A DNA stretch of 64,000 nt from NCBI GenBank assembly GCA_937888825.1, contig CALBFE010000099.1, forward strand, positions 91,896 through 155,895, in the 5' to 3' direction. How positions within the stretch are numbered: position 1 is the first letter of the stretch; every line of letters starts with the position of its first letter. Below the pieces are notes generated by a model that did not search any database, was not told where the DNA came from, and worked only from the letters and a program-made list of their open reading frames with translations. This stretch comes from an uncultured Actinomycetes bacterium (GTDB lineage: Bacteria; Actinomycetota; Actinomycetes; Nanopelagicales; Nanopelagicaceae). Below are positions 21,350 to 31,812 of the stretch, piece by piece. The position numbers and the translations under genes were made by a program.

Positions 21350-24300
21350 GTGGCTTTGCCTTCCAATTACCCCCATGCACAAGGTCTCTATGACCCTGCG
21401 CAAGAACATGATGCCTGCGGTGTGGCAATGGTGGCAACGCTTAATAAAGTAGCAACACATGAGATTGTAGAAAAAGCGCTCACTGCACTTCGTAACTTAG
21501 AGCACCGTGGTGCATCTGGAGCAGAACCAGATAGTGGTGATGGTGCAGGAATTCTTATTCGTATTCCAGATAAGTTTTATCAAGAAGTAACAACTTTTGA
21601 TTTACCATCAGCTGGCTTCTATGCATCTGGCATTGCATTTGTTGAAAAGGGTGTCGATGTTAAAGCTGCAATAGAGAAGATTGCAGTAGAAGAAGGATTA
21701 AAGGTTTTAGGATGGCGCGAGTTACCAATTAACTCGAACTCACTGGGTAAAACCGCACTCTCTGTTATGCCGAATTTTCAGCAGATCTTCATTGCAGGCG
21801 TGAATGGGGAATCTGGCTTAGTTTTAGATCGTATGGCTTTCTGTTTGCGCAAACGCGCTGAACATGGTTTGAAAGTGTATTTCCCTTCTCTTTCATCCCA
21901 AACAATTGTTTACAAGGGCATGCTTACAACTGGACAGCTAGAAGAATTCTTCCCAGATCTCTCTGATGAGCGAGTTGTTTCACCACTTGCACTCGTTCAC
22001 TCACGCTTTTCAACTAATACTTTTCCTTCTTGGCCACTGGCGCACCCTTATCGCTTTATTGCCCACAACGGTGAAATCAATACCGTTAAAGGAAACCGAA
22101 ACTGGATGCGTGCACGTGAGTCTTTACTTGAAAGTGATTTAATCCCAGGTGATCTCAAGCGTTTATTCCCAATTGTTGAAATGTCAGGTAGTGACTCGGC
22201 TTCCTTTGATGAAGTTCTAGAGCTGCTCTATTTGGGTGGTCGTTCGCTGCCGCATGCAGTCTTGATGATGATTCCTGAAGCGTGGGAAAATCATGAAACG
22301 ATGCCTCAGAATCGTCGAGATTTCTATGCATTCCATTCTTCGCTTATGGAGCCATGGGATGGACCTGCATGTGTGACATTTACAGATGGATATCAAGTTG
22401 GAGCAGTTCTTGATCGAAATGGTTTACGCCCATCACGTTTTTGGGTTACAAATGATGGCCTTGTTGTACTTGCATCTGAAGTTGGCGTTCTGGATATTCC
22501 CGCCGAAAACATTGTACGAAAGGGACGTTTGCAGCCTGGCAAGATGTTCTTAGTAGACATTGAAGCTGGACGTATTATTGAAGATTCCGAAATCAAAGAT
22601 CAATTAGCTAACTCTTCTCCTTATGGAGATTGGATTCATGCGGGGATGGTCAAGTTAAGTGATCTACCTTCGCGCGAACATATTGTTTACCCTCACTCAT
22701 CAGTTTTGCGCCGTCAGCGCGCATTTGGTTATACCGAAGAAGAAGTTCGCATTCTTATTACACCGATGGCAAAAAATGGATTAGAAGCTCTAGGTTCAAT
22801 GGGAACAGACACTCCTATTGCAGCCCTTTCTGATAAGCCACGTTTAATATTTGATTACTTCTCTCAACTTTTTGCACAAGTTACTAATCCGCCTCTAGAT
22901 GCTATTCGCGAAGAGGTGGTTACAAGCCTTGGAACTTCAATGGGGCCAGAACACAATTTATTGGACCCAGGACCAAGTAGCTGTCGCCAAATCTCATTGG
23001 CTTTTCCTGTTATTGACAATGATGAGTTAGCAAAGATTATTCACGTTAACGCTGATGGTGAATACCCGGGCTTAAGTGCCCATGTGATTCGTGGTTTGTT
23101 CTTTGTTGCAGATGGTGGCGACTCACTTCGTGAGCGCCTAGAAGAAATTAAAGCCGAAGTTTCACAGGCCATTAATGATGGTGCGCACATCATCGTTCTA
23201 TCAGATCGTGATGCAGATGCTGAAGAAGCACCTATTCCATCACTCTTATTAACTTCTGCTGTGCACCACCATTTGATTCGTGAAAAGACACGCACCAAGG
23301 TGGGACTTGTTATTGAAGCCGGGGATGTGAGAGAAGTTCATCATGTTGCGCTTCTGATCGGTTACGGAGCAGCAGCTGTTAATCCGTACTTGGCTATGGA
23401 GACAGCTGAAGATTTAGTTCTGCAGGGAGTAATTACAGGAATTACACCTGAGAAGGCTGTGGGCAACTTAATTAAGTCTTTAGGTAAAGGCGTTCTCAAA
23501 GTTATGTCCAAGATGGGCATTAGCACCATTGCTTCATACACGGGAGCTCAAGTATTTGAAGCCATTGGCTTGAGCCAAGAGTTAGTGGATGAGTATTTTG
23601 TCGGCACAACTTCTCGCTTAGGCGGAGTCAATTTAGATGTCATTGCCCAAGAAACAATTGCGCGTCACCACGTTGCATATCCGCCAGGGGGAGCAATTCC
23701 TGGAACTAAGAGATTGCCTATTGGCGGGGAATATCAGTGGCGCCGTGAAGGTGAACCACATTTATTTGATCCAGAGACAGTCTTCACATTGCAGCACTCC
23801 ACTCGCAATAAGCGCTATGACGTGTTCAAGCGCTATACCGATCGAGTCAATGATCAGAGCACACGGTTAATGACATTGCGCGGACTTTTTGGTTTCAATG
23901 AAAGCGTGCGTCCTTCCATTTCGATAGATGATGTGGAATCTGCTTCAGAGATTATCAAGCGCTTCTCCACTGGTGCGATGTCATATGGCTCGATTTCTCA
24001 AGAGGCCCATGAGACTTTAGCAATCGCTATGAACCGTTTGGGCGGTAAATCAAATACGGGTGAAGGTGGCGAAGATCCAGAGCGCTATATAAAGATGGCT
24101 AATGGAGATTCAAAGCGTTCTGCGATCAAGCAGGTTGCATCCGGACGCTTTGGTGTTACTAGTGATTATTTGGTTAATTCAGATGACATTCAGATCAAGA
24201 TTGCACAAGGTGCAAAGCCAGGTGAAGGTGGGCAACTTCCAGGTAACAAGGTGTATCCATGGATTGCAAAGGTGCGTTATTCAACCCCTGGTGTAGGTCT

Positions 24301-25867
24301 TATTTCCCCTCCTCCGCACCACGATATTTATTCTATTGAAGATCTTGCACAGTTAATTCATGATTTAAAGAACGCTAATAAGAATGCACGTGTTCATGTC
24401 AAACTTGTGGCAGAAGTTGGTGTCGGTACCGTGGCAGCTGGTGTGAGTAAGGCACATGCCGACGTTGTTCTTATCTCTGGCCATGATGGTGGAACTGGTG
24501 CAGCACCGCTGACCTCACTTAAGCATGCAGGTGCTCCATGGGAGCTTGGCTTAGCTGAAACGCAACAGACTCTTTTGCTTAACAATTTACGTGATCGCAT
24601 TGTTGTTCAAGCTGATGGTCAGTTAAAGACTGGACGAGATGTTGTCATTGCAGCACTTCTTGGTGCAGAAGAGTTTGGTTTTGCTACCGCGCCACTTGTT
24701 GTGTCTGGCTGCATCATGATGCGTGTGTGTCATTTGGACACATGCCCGGTTGGTGTTGCAACTCAGAACCCTGAACTGCGCAAGCGCTTCACGGGCAAGC
24801 CTGAATTCGTTGAGACTTTCTTTGAATATATTGCCGAAGAGGTCAGAGAGATTTTGGCCAGCCTTGGCTTTAAGACTCTGCTTGAAGCAGTCGGTCATGT
24901 TGAGTATTTAGATACTAAACGCGCAGTAGATCATTGGAAGTCCAGTGGCCTTGATCTTTCACCATTGCTAACACGACCAGATGTAACCAGCGCTCTACAC
25001 AATACTTCACAGCAAGATCATGGTCTTGCTGCTGCCCTTGATAACCAACTGATTTTACTCTCGGAGGCTGCGCTTAAGAACAAAGAGTTAGTGCGCATCG
25101 ATCTTCCTGTCCGAAACGTTAATAGAACTGTTGGAACGATGTTAGGCGCTGAAATCACCCGCAAGCATGGGGGAGCCGGTTTACCTGATGACACGATTGA
25201 TGTGACTTTGCATGGTTCAGCTGGACAATCACTCGGTGCATTTATTCCACGCGGTTTAACTATTCGCCTTTATGGTGATTCCAATGACTATGTGGGTAAG
25301 GGTATTTCAGGTGGTCGCATCATTGTTCGACCTGATGAGAAATCTACTTTCAACTCATATGAAAATGTTATTGCTGGAAACGTAATTGGTTATGGCGCAA
25401 CATCTGGTCAGATCATGATTCGCGGCGTTGTTGGTGAACGCTTCTGTGTAAGAAACTCAGGAGCCACGGCAATTGTTGAGGGTATTGGTGATCACGGTTG
25501 TGAGTACATGACTGGGGGAGCTGTAGTTGTTCTTGGACGTACAGGCCGTAACTTTGCTGCTGGAATGTCTGGCGGGCGAGCTTTTGTTCTAGATCTTGAT
25601 CCGGCAAATGTGAATACAGATATGGTGGATATTTTGGCTGTTCCCGAAGATCAAAAAGAGATTCTTCGTGCTCTGATTTCAGATTTTGCCGAAGAGACGG
25701 GTTCTGTCGTTGCTAGTGATCTCATCAAGGATTGGGACAGTGCAATTAAAAGAATTTCTCTAGTTATGCCACGCGATTATGCGCGCGTACTAGAGGCGAC
25801 GGCACGTGCAACTCGTGAAGGTTTACCAGTAGATGCATTGGTCATGGAGGTCGTTGCAAATGGCTGA
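21350..25867 (+). CDS. gltB: Glutamate synthase (GOGAT) large subunit
   Basis: [18 protein letters not shown] with the likely N-terminal Cys region; [51 protein letters not shown]. Start is probably GTG 21350; the ATG at 21080 lies out of frame inside the preceding gene. Confidence 0.95.
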   Translation: MALPSNYPHAQGLYDPAQEHDACGVAMVATLNKVATHEIVEKALTALRNLEHRGASGAEPDSGDGAGILIRIPDKFYQEVTTFDLPSAGFYASGIAFVEKGVDVKAAIEKIAVEEGLKVLGWRELPINSNSLGKTALSVMPNFQQIFIAGVNGESGLVLDRMAFCLRKRAEHGLKVYFPSLSSQTIVYKGMLTTGQLEEFFPDLSDERVVSPLALVHSRFSTNTFPSWPLAHPYRFIAHNGEINTVKGNRNWMRARESLLESDLIPGDLKRLFPIVEMSGSDSASFDEVLELLYLGGRSLPHAVLMMIPEAWENHETMPQNRRDFYAFHSSLMEPWDGPACVTFTDGYQVGAVLDRNGLRPSRFWVTNDGLVVLASEVGVLDIPAENIVRKGRLQPGKMFLVDIEAGRIIEDSEIKDQLANSSPYGDWIHAGMVKLSDLPSREHIVYPHSSVLRRQRAFGYTEEEVRILITPMAKNGLEALGSMGTDTPIAALSDKPRLIFDYFSQLFAQVTNPPLDAIREEVVTSLGTSMGPEHNLLDPGPSSCRQISLAFPVIDNDELAKIIHVNADGEYPGLSAHVIRGLFFVADGGDSLRERLEEIKAEVSQAINDGAHIIVLSDRDADAEEAPIPSLLLTSAVHHHLIREKTRTKVGLVIEAGDVREVHHVALLIGYGAAAVNPYLAMETAEDLVLQGVITGITPEKAVGNLIKSLGKGVLKVMSKMGISTIASYTGAQVFEAIGLSQELVDEYFVGTTSRLGGVNLDVIAQETIARHHVAYPPGGAIPGTKRLPIGGEYQWRREGEPHLFDPETVFTLQHSTRNKRYDVFKRYTDRVNDQSTRLMTLRGLFGFNESVRPSISIDDVESASEIIKRFSTGAMSYGSISQEAHETLAIAMNRLGGKSNTGEGGEDPERYIKMANGDSKRSAIKQVASGRFGVTSDYLVNSDDIQIKIAQGAKPGEGGQLPGNKVYPWIAKVRYSTPGVGLISPPPHHDIYSIEDLAQLIHDLKNANKNARVHVKLVAEVGVGTVAAGVSKAHADVVLISGHDGGTGAAPLTSLKHAGAPWELGLAETQQTLLLNNLRDRIVVQADGQLKTGRDVVIAALLGAEEFGFATAPLVVSGCIMMRVCHLDTCPVGVATQNPELRKRFTGKPEFVETFFEYIAEEVREILASLGFKTLLEAVGHVEYLDTKRAVDHWKSSGLDLSPLLTRPDVTSALHNTSQQDHGLAAALDNQLILLSEAALKNKELVRIDLPVRNVNRTVGTMLGAEITRKHGGAGLPDDTIDVTLHGSAGQSLGAFIPRGLTIRLYGDSNDYVGKGISGGRIIVRPDEKSTFNSYENVIAGNVIGYGATSGQIMIRGVVGERFCVRNSGATAIVEGIGDHGCEYMTGGAVVVLGRTGRNFAAGMSGGRAFVLDLDPANVNTDMVDILAVPEDQKEILRALISDFAEETGSVVASDLIKDWDSAIKRISLVMPRDYARVLEATARATREGLPVDALVMEVVANG

Positions 25868-27314
25868 TCCAAAAGGATTTATGACAACTGAGCGTGAAAC
25901 TCCAACACGTCGGCCAGTAGATGTTCGCATTCAAGATTGGCGCGAAGTGTATGAACCACAGAGTTTTGAGCACCTACAAAAGCAAGCAGGCCGCTGCATG
26001 GATTGCGGAATTCCATTCTGTCATTCAGGTTGCCCACTCGGAAACCTGATTCCTGAATGGAATGACTTGATTTGGCGCGGGGATAAAACTGAGGCGATTA
26101 ACCGCTTGCACGCCACAAACAACTTTCCTGAGTTCACTGGACGTTTGTGCCCAGCTCCATGTGAGACTGCATGTGTTGTTGCTATCAATCGTGATGCTGT
26201 GACAATTAAGCAAGTAGAGCTGCGCACCATTGAAGAAGCATTCGATGCAGGTGAAGTGAAGCCCCTTGCTCCAGATCGCATCACTGGTAAGACTGTTGCA
26301 GTTATTGGTTCAGGACCTGCAGGTTTAGCTGCGGCCCAACAGCTCACACGCGCTGGTCACACTGTCGCCGTTTATGAAAGAGCCGACAAAATTGGTGGCC
26401 TTCTTCGCTATGGAATTCCAGAGTTTAAAATGGAAAAACATATCCTTGATCGCCGTTTAGCTCAGATGGAAAAAGAGGGAACGCGTTTTCGTGCCGGTGT
26501 TGATGTTGGAACTGAATTAACTGGAGCCGATCTTCGCAAGAAATACGATGCAATTGTTCTTGCTGTGGGTGCAACTAAATGGCGTGACCTACCAATTCCT
26601 GGTCGTGAATTTAAAGGCGTTTACCAAGCAATGGAGTTTTTGCCTTGGGGAAATAAGCAGGCGTTGGGTGAGATAGAAGTTTCACCAATTAATGTTGCTG
26701 GAAAGCATGTAGTGATTCTGGGTGGTGGTGACACTGGAGCAGATTGCTTGGGCACATCAATTCGCCAAGGCGCAGCATCTATCACTCAACTAGAAATTAT
26801 GCCGCGACCAAGTGATGAACGACCAGATTCACAGCCTTGGCCTACGTATCCAATGATTTATCGTGTTTCAAGTGCGCATGAAGAAACAGATAACCGCATG
26901 TTCTCAGTAAGCACTGAGGAATTTTTGGGGGATGCTGATGGAAATCTACGGGCAATTCGCATTGTTGAAACAAAGTTTGAAAATGGAAAGTTTGAGCCAG
27001 TAGAGAAATCACACAAAGAAATTCCGACAGATTTCGTATTTCTTGCATTGGGTTTTACAGGTCCTGAACAATCAGATTTAATTTCGCAGCTAGAAGTGAA
27101 GTTAGATGATCGTGGAATCATTGCCCGTAATGCAGATTTTGAAACAAGCGAAGAAGGTATTTTCGTTGCAGGAGATGCAGGGCGTGGACAATCACTGATT
27201 GTCTGGGCAATTGCAGAAGGTCGAAGTGCTGCAGCAGCCGTTGATAAATATCTCACTGGAGAGACTCAGCTTCCTTCACCGATTGAACCCACTACCCGTC
27301 AACTCATGGTTTAA
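25860..27314 (+). CDS. gltD: Glutamate synthase small subunit
   Basis: [56 protein letters not shown]. Start ATG 25860. Confidence 0.95.
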   Translation: MADPKGFMTTERETPTRRPVDVRIQDWREVYEPQSFEHLQKQAGRCMDCGIPFCHSGCPLGNLIPEWNDLIWRGDKTEAINRLHATNNFPEFTGRLCPAPCETACVVAINRDAVTIKQVELRTIEEAFDAGEVKPLAPDRITGKTVAVIGSGPAGLAAAQQLTRAGHTVAVYERADKIGGLLRYGIPEFKMEKHILDRRLAQMEKEGTRFRAGVDVGTELTGADLRKKYDAIVLAVGATKWRDLPIPGREFKGVYQAMEFLPWGNKQALGEIEVSPINVAGKHVVILGGGDTGADCLGTSIRQGAASITQLEIMPRPSDERPDSQPWPTYPMIYRVSSAHEETDNRMFSVSTEEFLGDADGNLRAIRIVETKFENGKFEPVEKSHKEIPTDFVFLALGFTGPEQSDLISQLEVKLDDRGIIARNADFETSEEGIFVAGDAGRGQSLIVWAIAEGRSAAAAVDKYLTGETQLPSPIEPTTRQLMV

Positions 27315-27317
27315 GGT
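27312..27317 (+). promoter_or_regulatory. Putative -10 (TAAGGT) for leaderless pyk mRNA, overlapping gltD stop codon
   Basis: TAAGGT-N6-ATG (27324); its first three bases are the gltD TAA. Confidence 0.5.
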
Positions 27318-27323
27318 AGGCAC

Positions 27324-28763
27324 ATGCGTAGAGCAAAGATTGTGTGCACGATGGGCCCAGCAGTTGATTCTCCTGAAAAGGTGAAGGAGCTCATTGACGC
27401 TGGAATGAATATGGCACGTTTGAATCTCTCCCACGGTACATATGAAGAGCACCAAGCACGTCTTGATTGCGTTCGCGATGCAGCCAAAGCTGCCGGTCGC
27501 CCAGTTGCCATTCTTGTTGACCTTCAAGGCCCAAAGATTCGCCTGGCTCGCTTTAAGGCAGGACCACATGATTTAGCGCGTGGTGACATATTTGTTATTA
27601 CAACTGATGAGGTTGAGGGAACAAAAGAGCGCGTGGGAACCACTTACAAAGGTTTACCAGGGGATTGCAAAGCTGGGGATCGAATACTGATCGATGATGG
27701 CAAAGTAACAGTTGAAGTTGTTGAAGTTAAGGCAAATGATGTTGTTACTAAAGTTATTGAACCTGGCGCAGTGAGTAACAACAAGGGAATTAACCTGCCT
27801 GGTGTGGCAGTTTCAGTTCCAGCGCTATCTGAAAAAGACATTGATGATCTTCGCTGGGGCTTGCGAGCAGGAGCTGATTTCATCGCGCTCTCATTTGTTA
27901 GAAGCGCCGATGATATTAAAGATGTTCATAAGATTATGGATGAAGAAGGTATTCGCGTTCCAGTTATCGCAAAGATCGAAAAGCCACAAGCAGTCGAAAA
28001 TCTTGCTGAAATCGTTAACGCCTTTGATGGCATTATGGTTGCCCGCGGCGATCTAGGTGTGGAACTTCCAATAGAAGATGTGCCGCTGGTGCAAAAGCAG
28101 TGTGTTGAATTAGCTAGAGATATGGCTAAGCCAGTAATTGTAGCTACTCAGATGCTTGATTCCATGATTACGAATTCACGTCCAACGCGCGCAGAAGCAA
28201 CAGATTGCGCAAACGCAGTTCTAGATGGCGCAGATGCACTTATGCTCTCAGGTGAAACAAGTGTGGGTGAATTTGCAATAGAAGCCGTTCAAACAATGGC
28301 GCGCATCATTCAAAAGACTGAAGAAGGCGGCCTAGACCGTATTCGTCCAATTAAGACAGCCCCACGTACTAAAGGTGGAGCAATTACAAAGGCTGCAACT
28401 GAGGTAGGCGCAATTGTTGATGCAAAGTATTTAGTGGCATTTACACAAAGCGGAGACTCAGCACGTCGTATGTCGCGCTTGCGCTCACCTATTCCAATTC
28501 TTGCTATGACTCCAGAGGTTGGAACGTATAACCGGCTTGCACTGACTTGGGGCGTTGAATCAATGCTCACTCCAATTGTCGGCGCAACCGATGAAATGGT
28601 GAAATTGGTCGATACTGTTCTTATTGATTCAGGTCGCGCTCAATTAGGTGATCAAGTAATGATTGTTGCTGGATCTCCTCCTGGAATTCCAGGTTCAACG
28701 AACGCGATGCGCGTTCACCGCGTGGGAGATGCTGTTGGTGGGGTAGCTGCGGCTTACCGCTAA
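27324..28763 (+). CDS. pyk: Pyruvate kinase
   Basis: RRAKIVCTMGPAVDSPEKVKELIDAGMNMARLNLSHG; IAKIEKPQAVENL; VARGDLGVELP; VATQMLDSMI. Confidence 0.98.
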   Translation: MRRAKIVCTMGPAVDSPEKVKELIDAGMNMARLNLSHGTYEEHQARLDCVRDAAKAAGRPVAILVDLQGPKIRLARFKAGPHDLARGDIFVITTDEVEGTKERVGTTYKGLPGDCKAGDRILIDDGKVTVEVVEVKANDVVTKVIEPGAVSNNKGINLPGVAVSVPALSEKDIDDLRWGLRAGADFIALSFVRSADDIKDVHKIMDEEGIRVPVIAKIEKPQAVENLAEIVNAFDGIMVARGDLGVELPIEDVPLVQKQCVELARDMAKPVIVATQMLDSMITNSRPTRAEATDCANAVLDGADALMLSGETSVGEFAIEAVQTMARIIQKTEEGGLDRIRPIKTAPRTKGGAITKAATEVGAIVDAKYLVAFTQSGDSARRMSRLRSPIPILAMTPEVGTYNRLALTWGVESMLTPIVGATDEMVKLVDTVLIDSGRAQLGDQVMIVAGSPPGIPGSTNAMRVHRVGDAVGGVAAAYR

Positions 28764-28791
28764 GATTGGCACCGTTCGGATATCACGTAAC

Positions 28792-28864
28792 GCCTCGGTA
28801 CTCCAACGGTAGAGAGGGCAGTCTCAAACACTGCACAGTGTCGGTTCAAATCCGACTCGGGGCA
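28792..28864 (+). tRNA. tRNA with CAA anticodon (tRNA-Leu(CAA) by anticodon), class I-like short variable loop
   Basis: Acceptor GCCTCGG/TCGGGGC (two G-U); D-arm CTC-CAACGGTAGA-GAG; anticodon arm GCAGT-CTCAAAC-ACTGC (CAA at 28825-28827); variable ACAGT (5 nt); T-arm GTCGG-TTCAAAT-CCGAC; discriminator A 28864; CCA not encoded. Confidence 0.8.
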
Positions 28865-28865
28865 C

Positions 28866-29447
28866 ATGACACAAAAGGTTCGCATCCTCGTTGCCGAAGA
28901 TGAAGCACTCATTCGCATGGACCTTGTTGAGATGTTGCAAGTTGCTGGATATGAAGTTGTGGCAGAAGCATCTAATGGACAAGAAGCTATTGATCTAGCA
29001 AATGAACACAAACCAGATTTAGTAATCCTTGATGTGAAGATGCCGGTACTAGATGGAATATCTGCTGCAGAGAAAATTATTGATCTATCACCTGTATTGA
29101 TGTTGACAGCTTTTTCTCAAAAGGAATTAGTAGATAGAGCACGCGATGCCGGTGTGATGGCATATGTTGTTAAGCCATTTACCATCGGAGATTTAATCCC
29201 AGCTATTGAAATTGCAATCAGTCGTCATACGCAGATGCGCTCACTTGCAGCAGAAGTTGCCGATTTACATGATCGCCTAGAAACAAGAAAAATTATCGAT
29301 AGGGCAAAAGGTATTTTAATGAAGGCACTTAATCTCTCAGAACCCGAGGCATTTTCTTGGATTCAGCGGGCAGCTATGGATAGGCGAATGAGCATGAAAG
29401 AAATTGCAGAGGCGGTAATTAGCCCCGCTGCGGTACCTGAGCGTTAA
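28866..29447 (+). CDS. pdtaR: Response regulator with C-terminal ANTAR RNA-binding domain (PdtaR-like)
   Basis: Receiver domain VRILVAEDEALIRMDLVEML...DLVILDVKMPVLDG; ANTAR-like ETRKIIDRAKGILMKALNLSEPEAFSWIQRAAMDRRMSMKEIAEAVI. Confidence 0.9.
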   Translation: MTQKVRILVAEDEALIRMDLVEMLQVAGYEVVAEASNGQEAIDLANEHKPDLVILDVKMPVLDGISAAEKIIDLSPVLMLTAFSQKELVDRARDAGVMAYVVKPFTIGDLIPAIEIAISRHTQMRSLAAEVADLHDRLETRKIIDRAKGILMKALNLSEPEAFSWIQRAAMDRRMSMKEIAEAVISPAAVPER

Positions 29448-29488
29448 AGCGCAGATTTACCAGCAACTGCAAGGCAATTATAACGAAA

Positions 29489-29502
29489 CTGAAACATTTC
29501 AG
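29489..29502 (+). promoter_or_regulatory. Palindrome CTGAAA-CA-TTTCAG upstream of livJ (candidate operator)
   Basis: Perfect 6-bp arms about 6 bp upstream of a TATTAT -10-like element (29509-29514). Confidence 0.45.
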
Positions 29503-29589
29503 AGGCCATATTATCTTGCGATGAGATGCCAAATGCGGTTAACTTCATTCCTCCCTGTCCCGGGACGAAATGAACAGGAAAGGCAATAC

Positions 29590-30753
29590 ATGAACAAGAA
29601 GATTCAGCGTTCACTTGCCGTTGTATCTGCCGTAGCTCTCGTTTTCGGAGTTGCGTCAGCATCGACAGCACAGGCAGCAAAACAAAAGGGTAAAGTTATC
29701 TACCTTGCATTTCAAGGCCCACTAACAGGTGAAGAAGCACAGGTTGGTCAGGATGAAGTAGCTGGCGTGGAGTATGCAATTAAATTATTCAACAAAAAGT
29801 ACAAGAAGAAGTATGTAGTTTCACTTGTCAAGGCAGATGACCAAGGTTCTCCAGCCGAGGCAGCAAAGGTTGCCCCAGGAATCGCATCAAATGCAAAGAT
29901 CATCGGCCTAATTGGTGCAGCTTACTCTGGTGCAACAATTGCTTCCCTTCCTTTCTACAAGCAACGTAACCTTCCAATGGTTTCGCCATCTGCAACTCGT
30001 GTATCAATCACTGATCCAGCATCTGAAGGTGGTGCAATGGGATTCCCTGTATTCCACCGCGTCGTTGTTACTGACAAGGTACAAGGTCCATCACTTTTCA
30101 AGTTAGCAACAAAGGGTGTTTCAACTCCTAAGGTATTTATCATTGATGATCAATCAGCTTACGGTGTTGGTCTAGTTGACTACATGAAGCCAGGAATTCC
30201 TGCAGGACAATCTGTTGGCTTCGACAGTGTTTCTGACAAGACAACTGACTGGTCTGCAACAATTGCAAAGGTCAAGACAGCGGGAGCAAATGTAGTGATC
30301 TACACAGGTTACTTCCCACAAGCAGCTCCACTCTTCAAGCAGCTTCGCGACAGTGGCTACACAGGCATTCTTGCTGGTGGCGATGGAGTTCTAAGCCCAA
30401 CCCTCCCAACACTTGCGCCAGCATCAGTTCTTGAAGGGGTTCGCCTTACAGCAGGAACTGTTCCTCTAGCTGAAATTTCAGCTAAGTTGGAAGCAGATTT
30501 CAAGAAAAAGATGGGCAAGGCTTCAGGAGTTTATGCCGCTGAATCAATTGATGCAGCAAATGTATTTCTAAGCTGCGTGGCAAAGGGTGTTTCTACTCGC
30601 GACGCGATGCTCAAGTGCGTGAAGACTTACAAGGGTAAGTCTCTTGCCGGAGCAACAATCAAGTTCGACATCAATGGCGATGTTGCTGGTGGCACAATGA
30701 ACGGATTTGAAGTCCGTAGCGGCGTCATCAAGTTCACAGGACCAATCAAGTAA
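29590..30753 (+). CDS. livJ: Branched-chain amino acid-type ABC transporter substrate-binding protein
   Basis: Signal peptide MNKKIQRSLAVVSAVALVFGVASASTAQA; type I periplasmic binding fold (GPLTGEEAQVGQDEVAGVEYAI; VKADDQGSPAEA). SD-like AGGAAAGG; start ATG 29590. Confidence 0.9.
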   Translation: MNKKIQRSLAVVSAVALVFGVASASTAQAAKQKGKVIYLAFQGPLTGEEAQVGQDEVAGVEYAIKLFNKKYKKKYVVSLVKADDQGSPAEAAKVAPGIASNAKIIGLIGAAYSGATIASLPFYKQRNLPMVSPSATRVSITDPASEGGAMGFPVFHRVVVTDKVQGPSLFKLATKGVSTPKVFIIDDQSAYGVGLVDYMKPGIPAGQSVGFDSVSDKTTDWSATIAKVKTAGANVVIYTGYFPQAAPLFKQLRDSGYTGILAGGDGVLSPTLPTLAPASVLEGVRLTAGTVPLAEISAKLEADFKKKMGKASGVYAAESIDAANVFLSCVAKGVSTRDAMLKCVKTYKGKSLAGATIKFDINGDVAGGTMNGFEVRSGVIKFTGPIK

Positions 30754-30773
30754 AGAACAAATCATAAGTGATT

Positions 30774-30825
30774 AAACCCGGCAGGCTGAATTTAAATTTA
30801 GTCTGCCGGGTTTGATTTGTTGTAT
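30774..30825 (+). terminator. Strong intercistronic stem-loop/terminator between livJ and livH
   Basis: AAACCCGGCAG ... CTGCCGGGTTT (11-bp perfect arms 30774-30784 / 30803-30813) followed by a T-rich tract. Confidence 0.85.
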
Positions 30826-30861
30826 TTTTCGTCCCACATAAAGAGTTAGGAAACCAGCAGC

Positions 30862-31812
30862 TTGATAGGTAATTTTTTTGATCAATTCTGGTCCTTGACC
30901 TTTGGTGGTTTAAGCCTTGGGTTTATCTATATCCTCATTGCCCTTGGGTACACATTGGTTTATGGAGTCCTGCGAATGATTAACTTCGCAAACTCCGAGA
31001 TATTCATGGTGGGTACTTTTGCAACCGTAATTGTGGTTCGAGATCTCTTTAAATTCACGCAGAGCTCCGAATACGCCACCGGATTCCGTTTGTGGTTCAT
31101 TTTAGGAGTGGCCCTAATCATCACGATGAGTGTCTCTGGACTTTTGTCAGTTGTAGTTGAGTTAGTTGCCTATCGTCGATTACGACGTCGCAACTCAGGC
31201 GTCTTGGCGCCGTTAATTTCAGCAATTGGTGTATCGATGGTGCTGGCTGAATCTGTTCGAATAATGACTGATTCTCGTCCCGTGGCAAGCCCTCGTGCGA
31301 TGGAGAAGAAGTTTTTAGGAGAGTTTTTTGATGCTGGAATTCGATTAGACAACACAATAATCGTTGTAGCCGCTCTCGTTTTATTTTTTATCCTTTGGAG
31401 TTTTATTAATAGAACCCGACTTGGCAAGGCGATCCGTGCGGTTTCAATGAATCCGAGTGCAGCTAAATTAATGGGAATTGATATTGACAAGATAGTTTCG
31501 GCAACCTTCCTTATCGGTGGAGTCCTGACCGGAGCTGCAGGGTTCTTCTATGTCCTGAAGTACGAAAACACTGGCTCAAGTATTGGTTTTGAGTTGGGAA
31601 TTGCGGCCTTCACAGCTGCGATCATAGGAGGCATTGGAAACATTAAGGGAGCTTTCTTCGGCGGTCTCGCGCTCGGTCTTCTTGAGACATACGCTTCATT
31701 CTTCTTAGGCACTCAGTGGAAAGCTGTAACAGTATTTATTGTTCTAGTTTTGGTTTTGTACACAAAACCAAGTGGTCTCTTTGGCGAATCAATCACACGG
31801 ACGAGGGTATGA
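30862..31812 (+). CDS. livH: Branched-chain amino acid ABC transporter permease
   Basis: GLSLGFIYILIALGYTLVYGVLRMINFANSEIFMVGTF; AAIIGGIGNIKGAFFGGLALGLLE; TTG start. Confidence 0.92.
   Translation: MIGNFFDQFWSLTFGGLSLGFIYILIALGYTLVYGVLRMINFANSEIFMVGTFATVIVVRDLFKFTQSSEYATGFRLWFILGVALIITMSVSGLLSVVVELVAYRRLRRRNSGVLAPLISAIGVSMVLAESVRIMTDSRPVASPRAMEKKFLGEFFDAGIRLDNTIIVVAALVLFFILWSFINRTRLGKAIRAVSMNPSAAKLMGIDIDKIVSATFLIGGVLTGAAGFFYVLKYENTGSSIGFELGIAAFTAAIIGGIGNIKGAFFGGLALGLLETYASFFLGTQWKAVTVFIVLVLVLYTKPSGLFGESITRTRV

Noticed and set aside
28829-28840. Palindrome CACTG-CA-CAGTG inside the tRNA
   Set aside because: Largely explained by the anticodon-stem 3' strand plus the variable loop of the cloverleaf; not an independent operator.
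29489-29502. livJ upstream palindrome and the 30760-30773 hairpin as canonical ANTAR targets
   Set aside because: ANTAR RNA targets are twin hairpins with hexanucleotide loops carrying A1 and G4; neither element here has such a loop.
31716-31808. livM start at 31716 as given in the ORF track
   Set aside because: Would overlap livH by about 97 nt; ATG 31809 gives the usual 4-nt overlap and a plausible cytoplasmic N-terminus.
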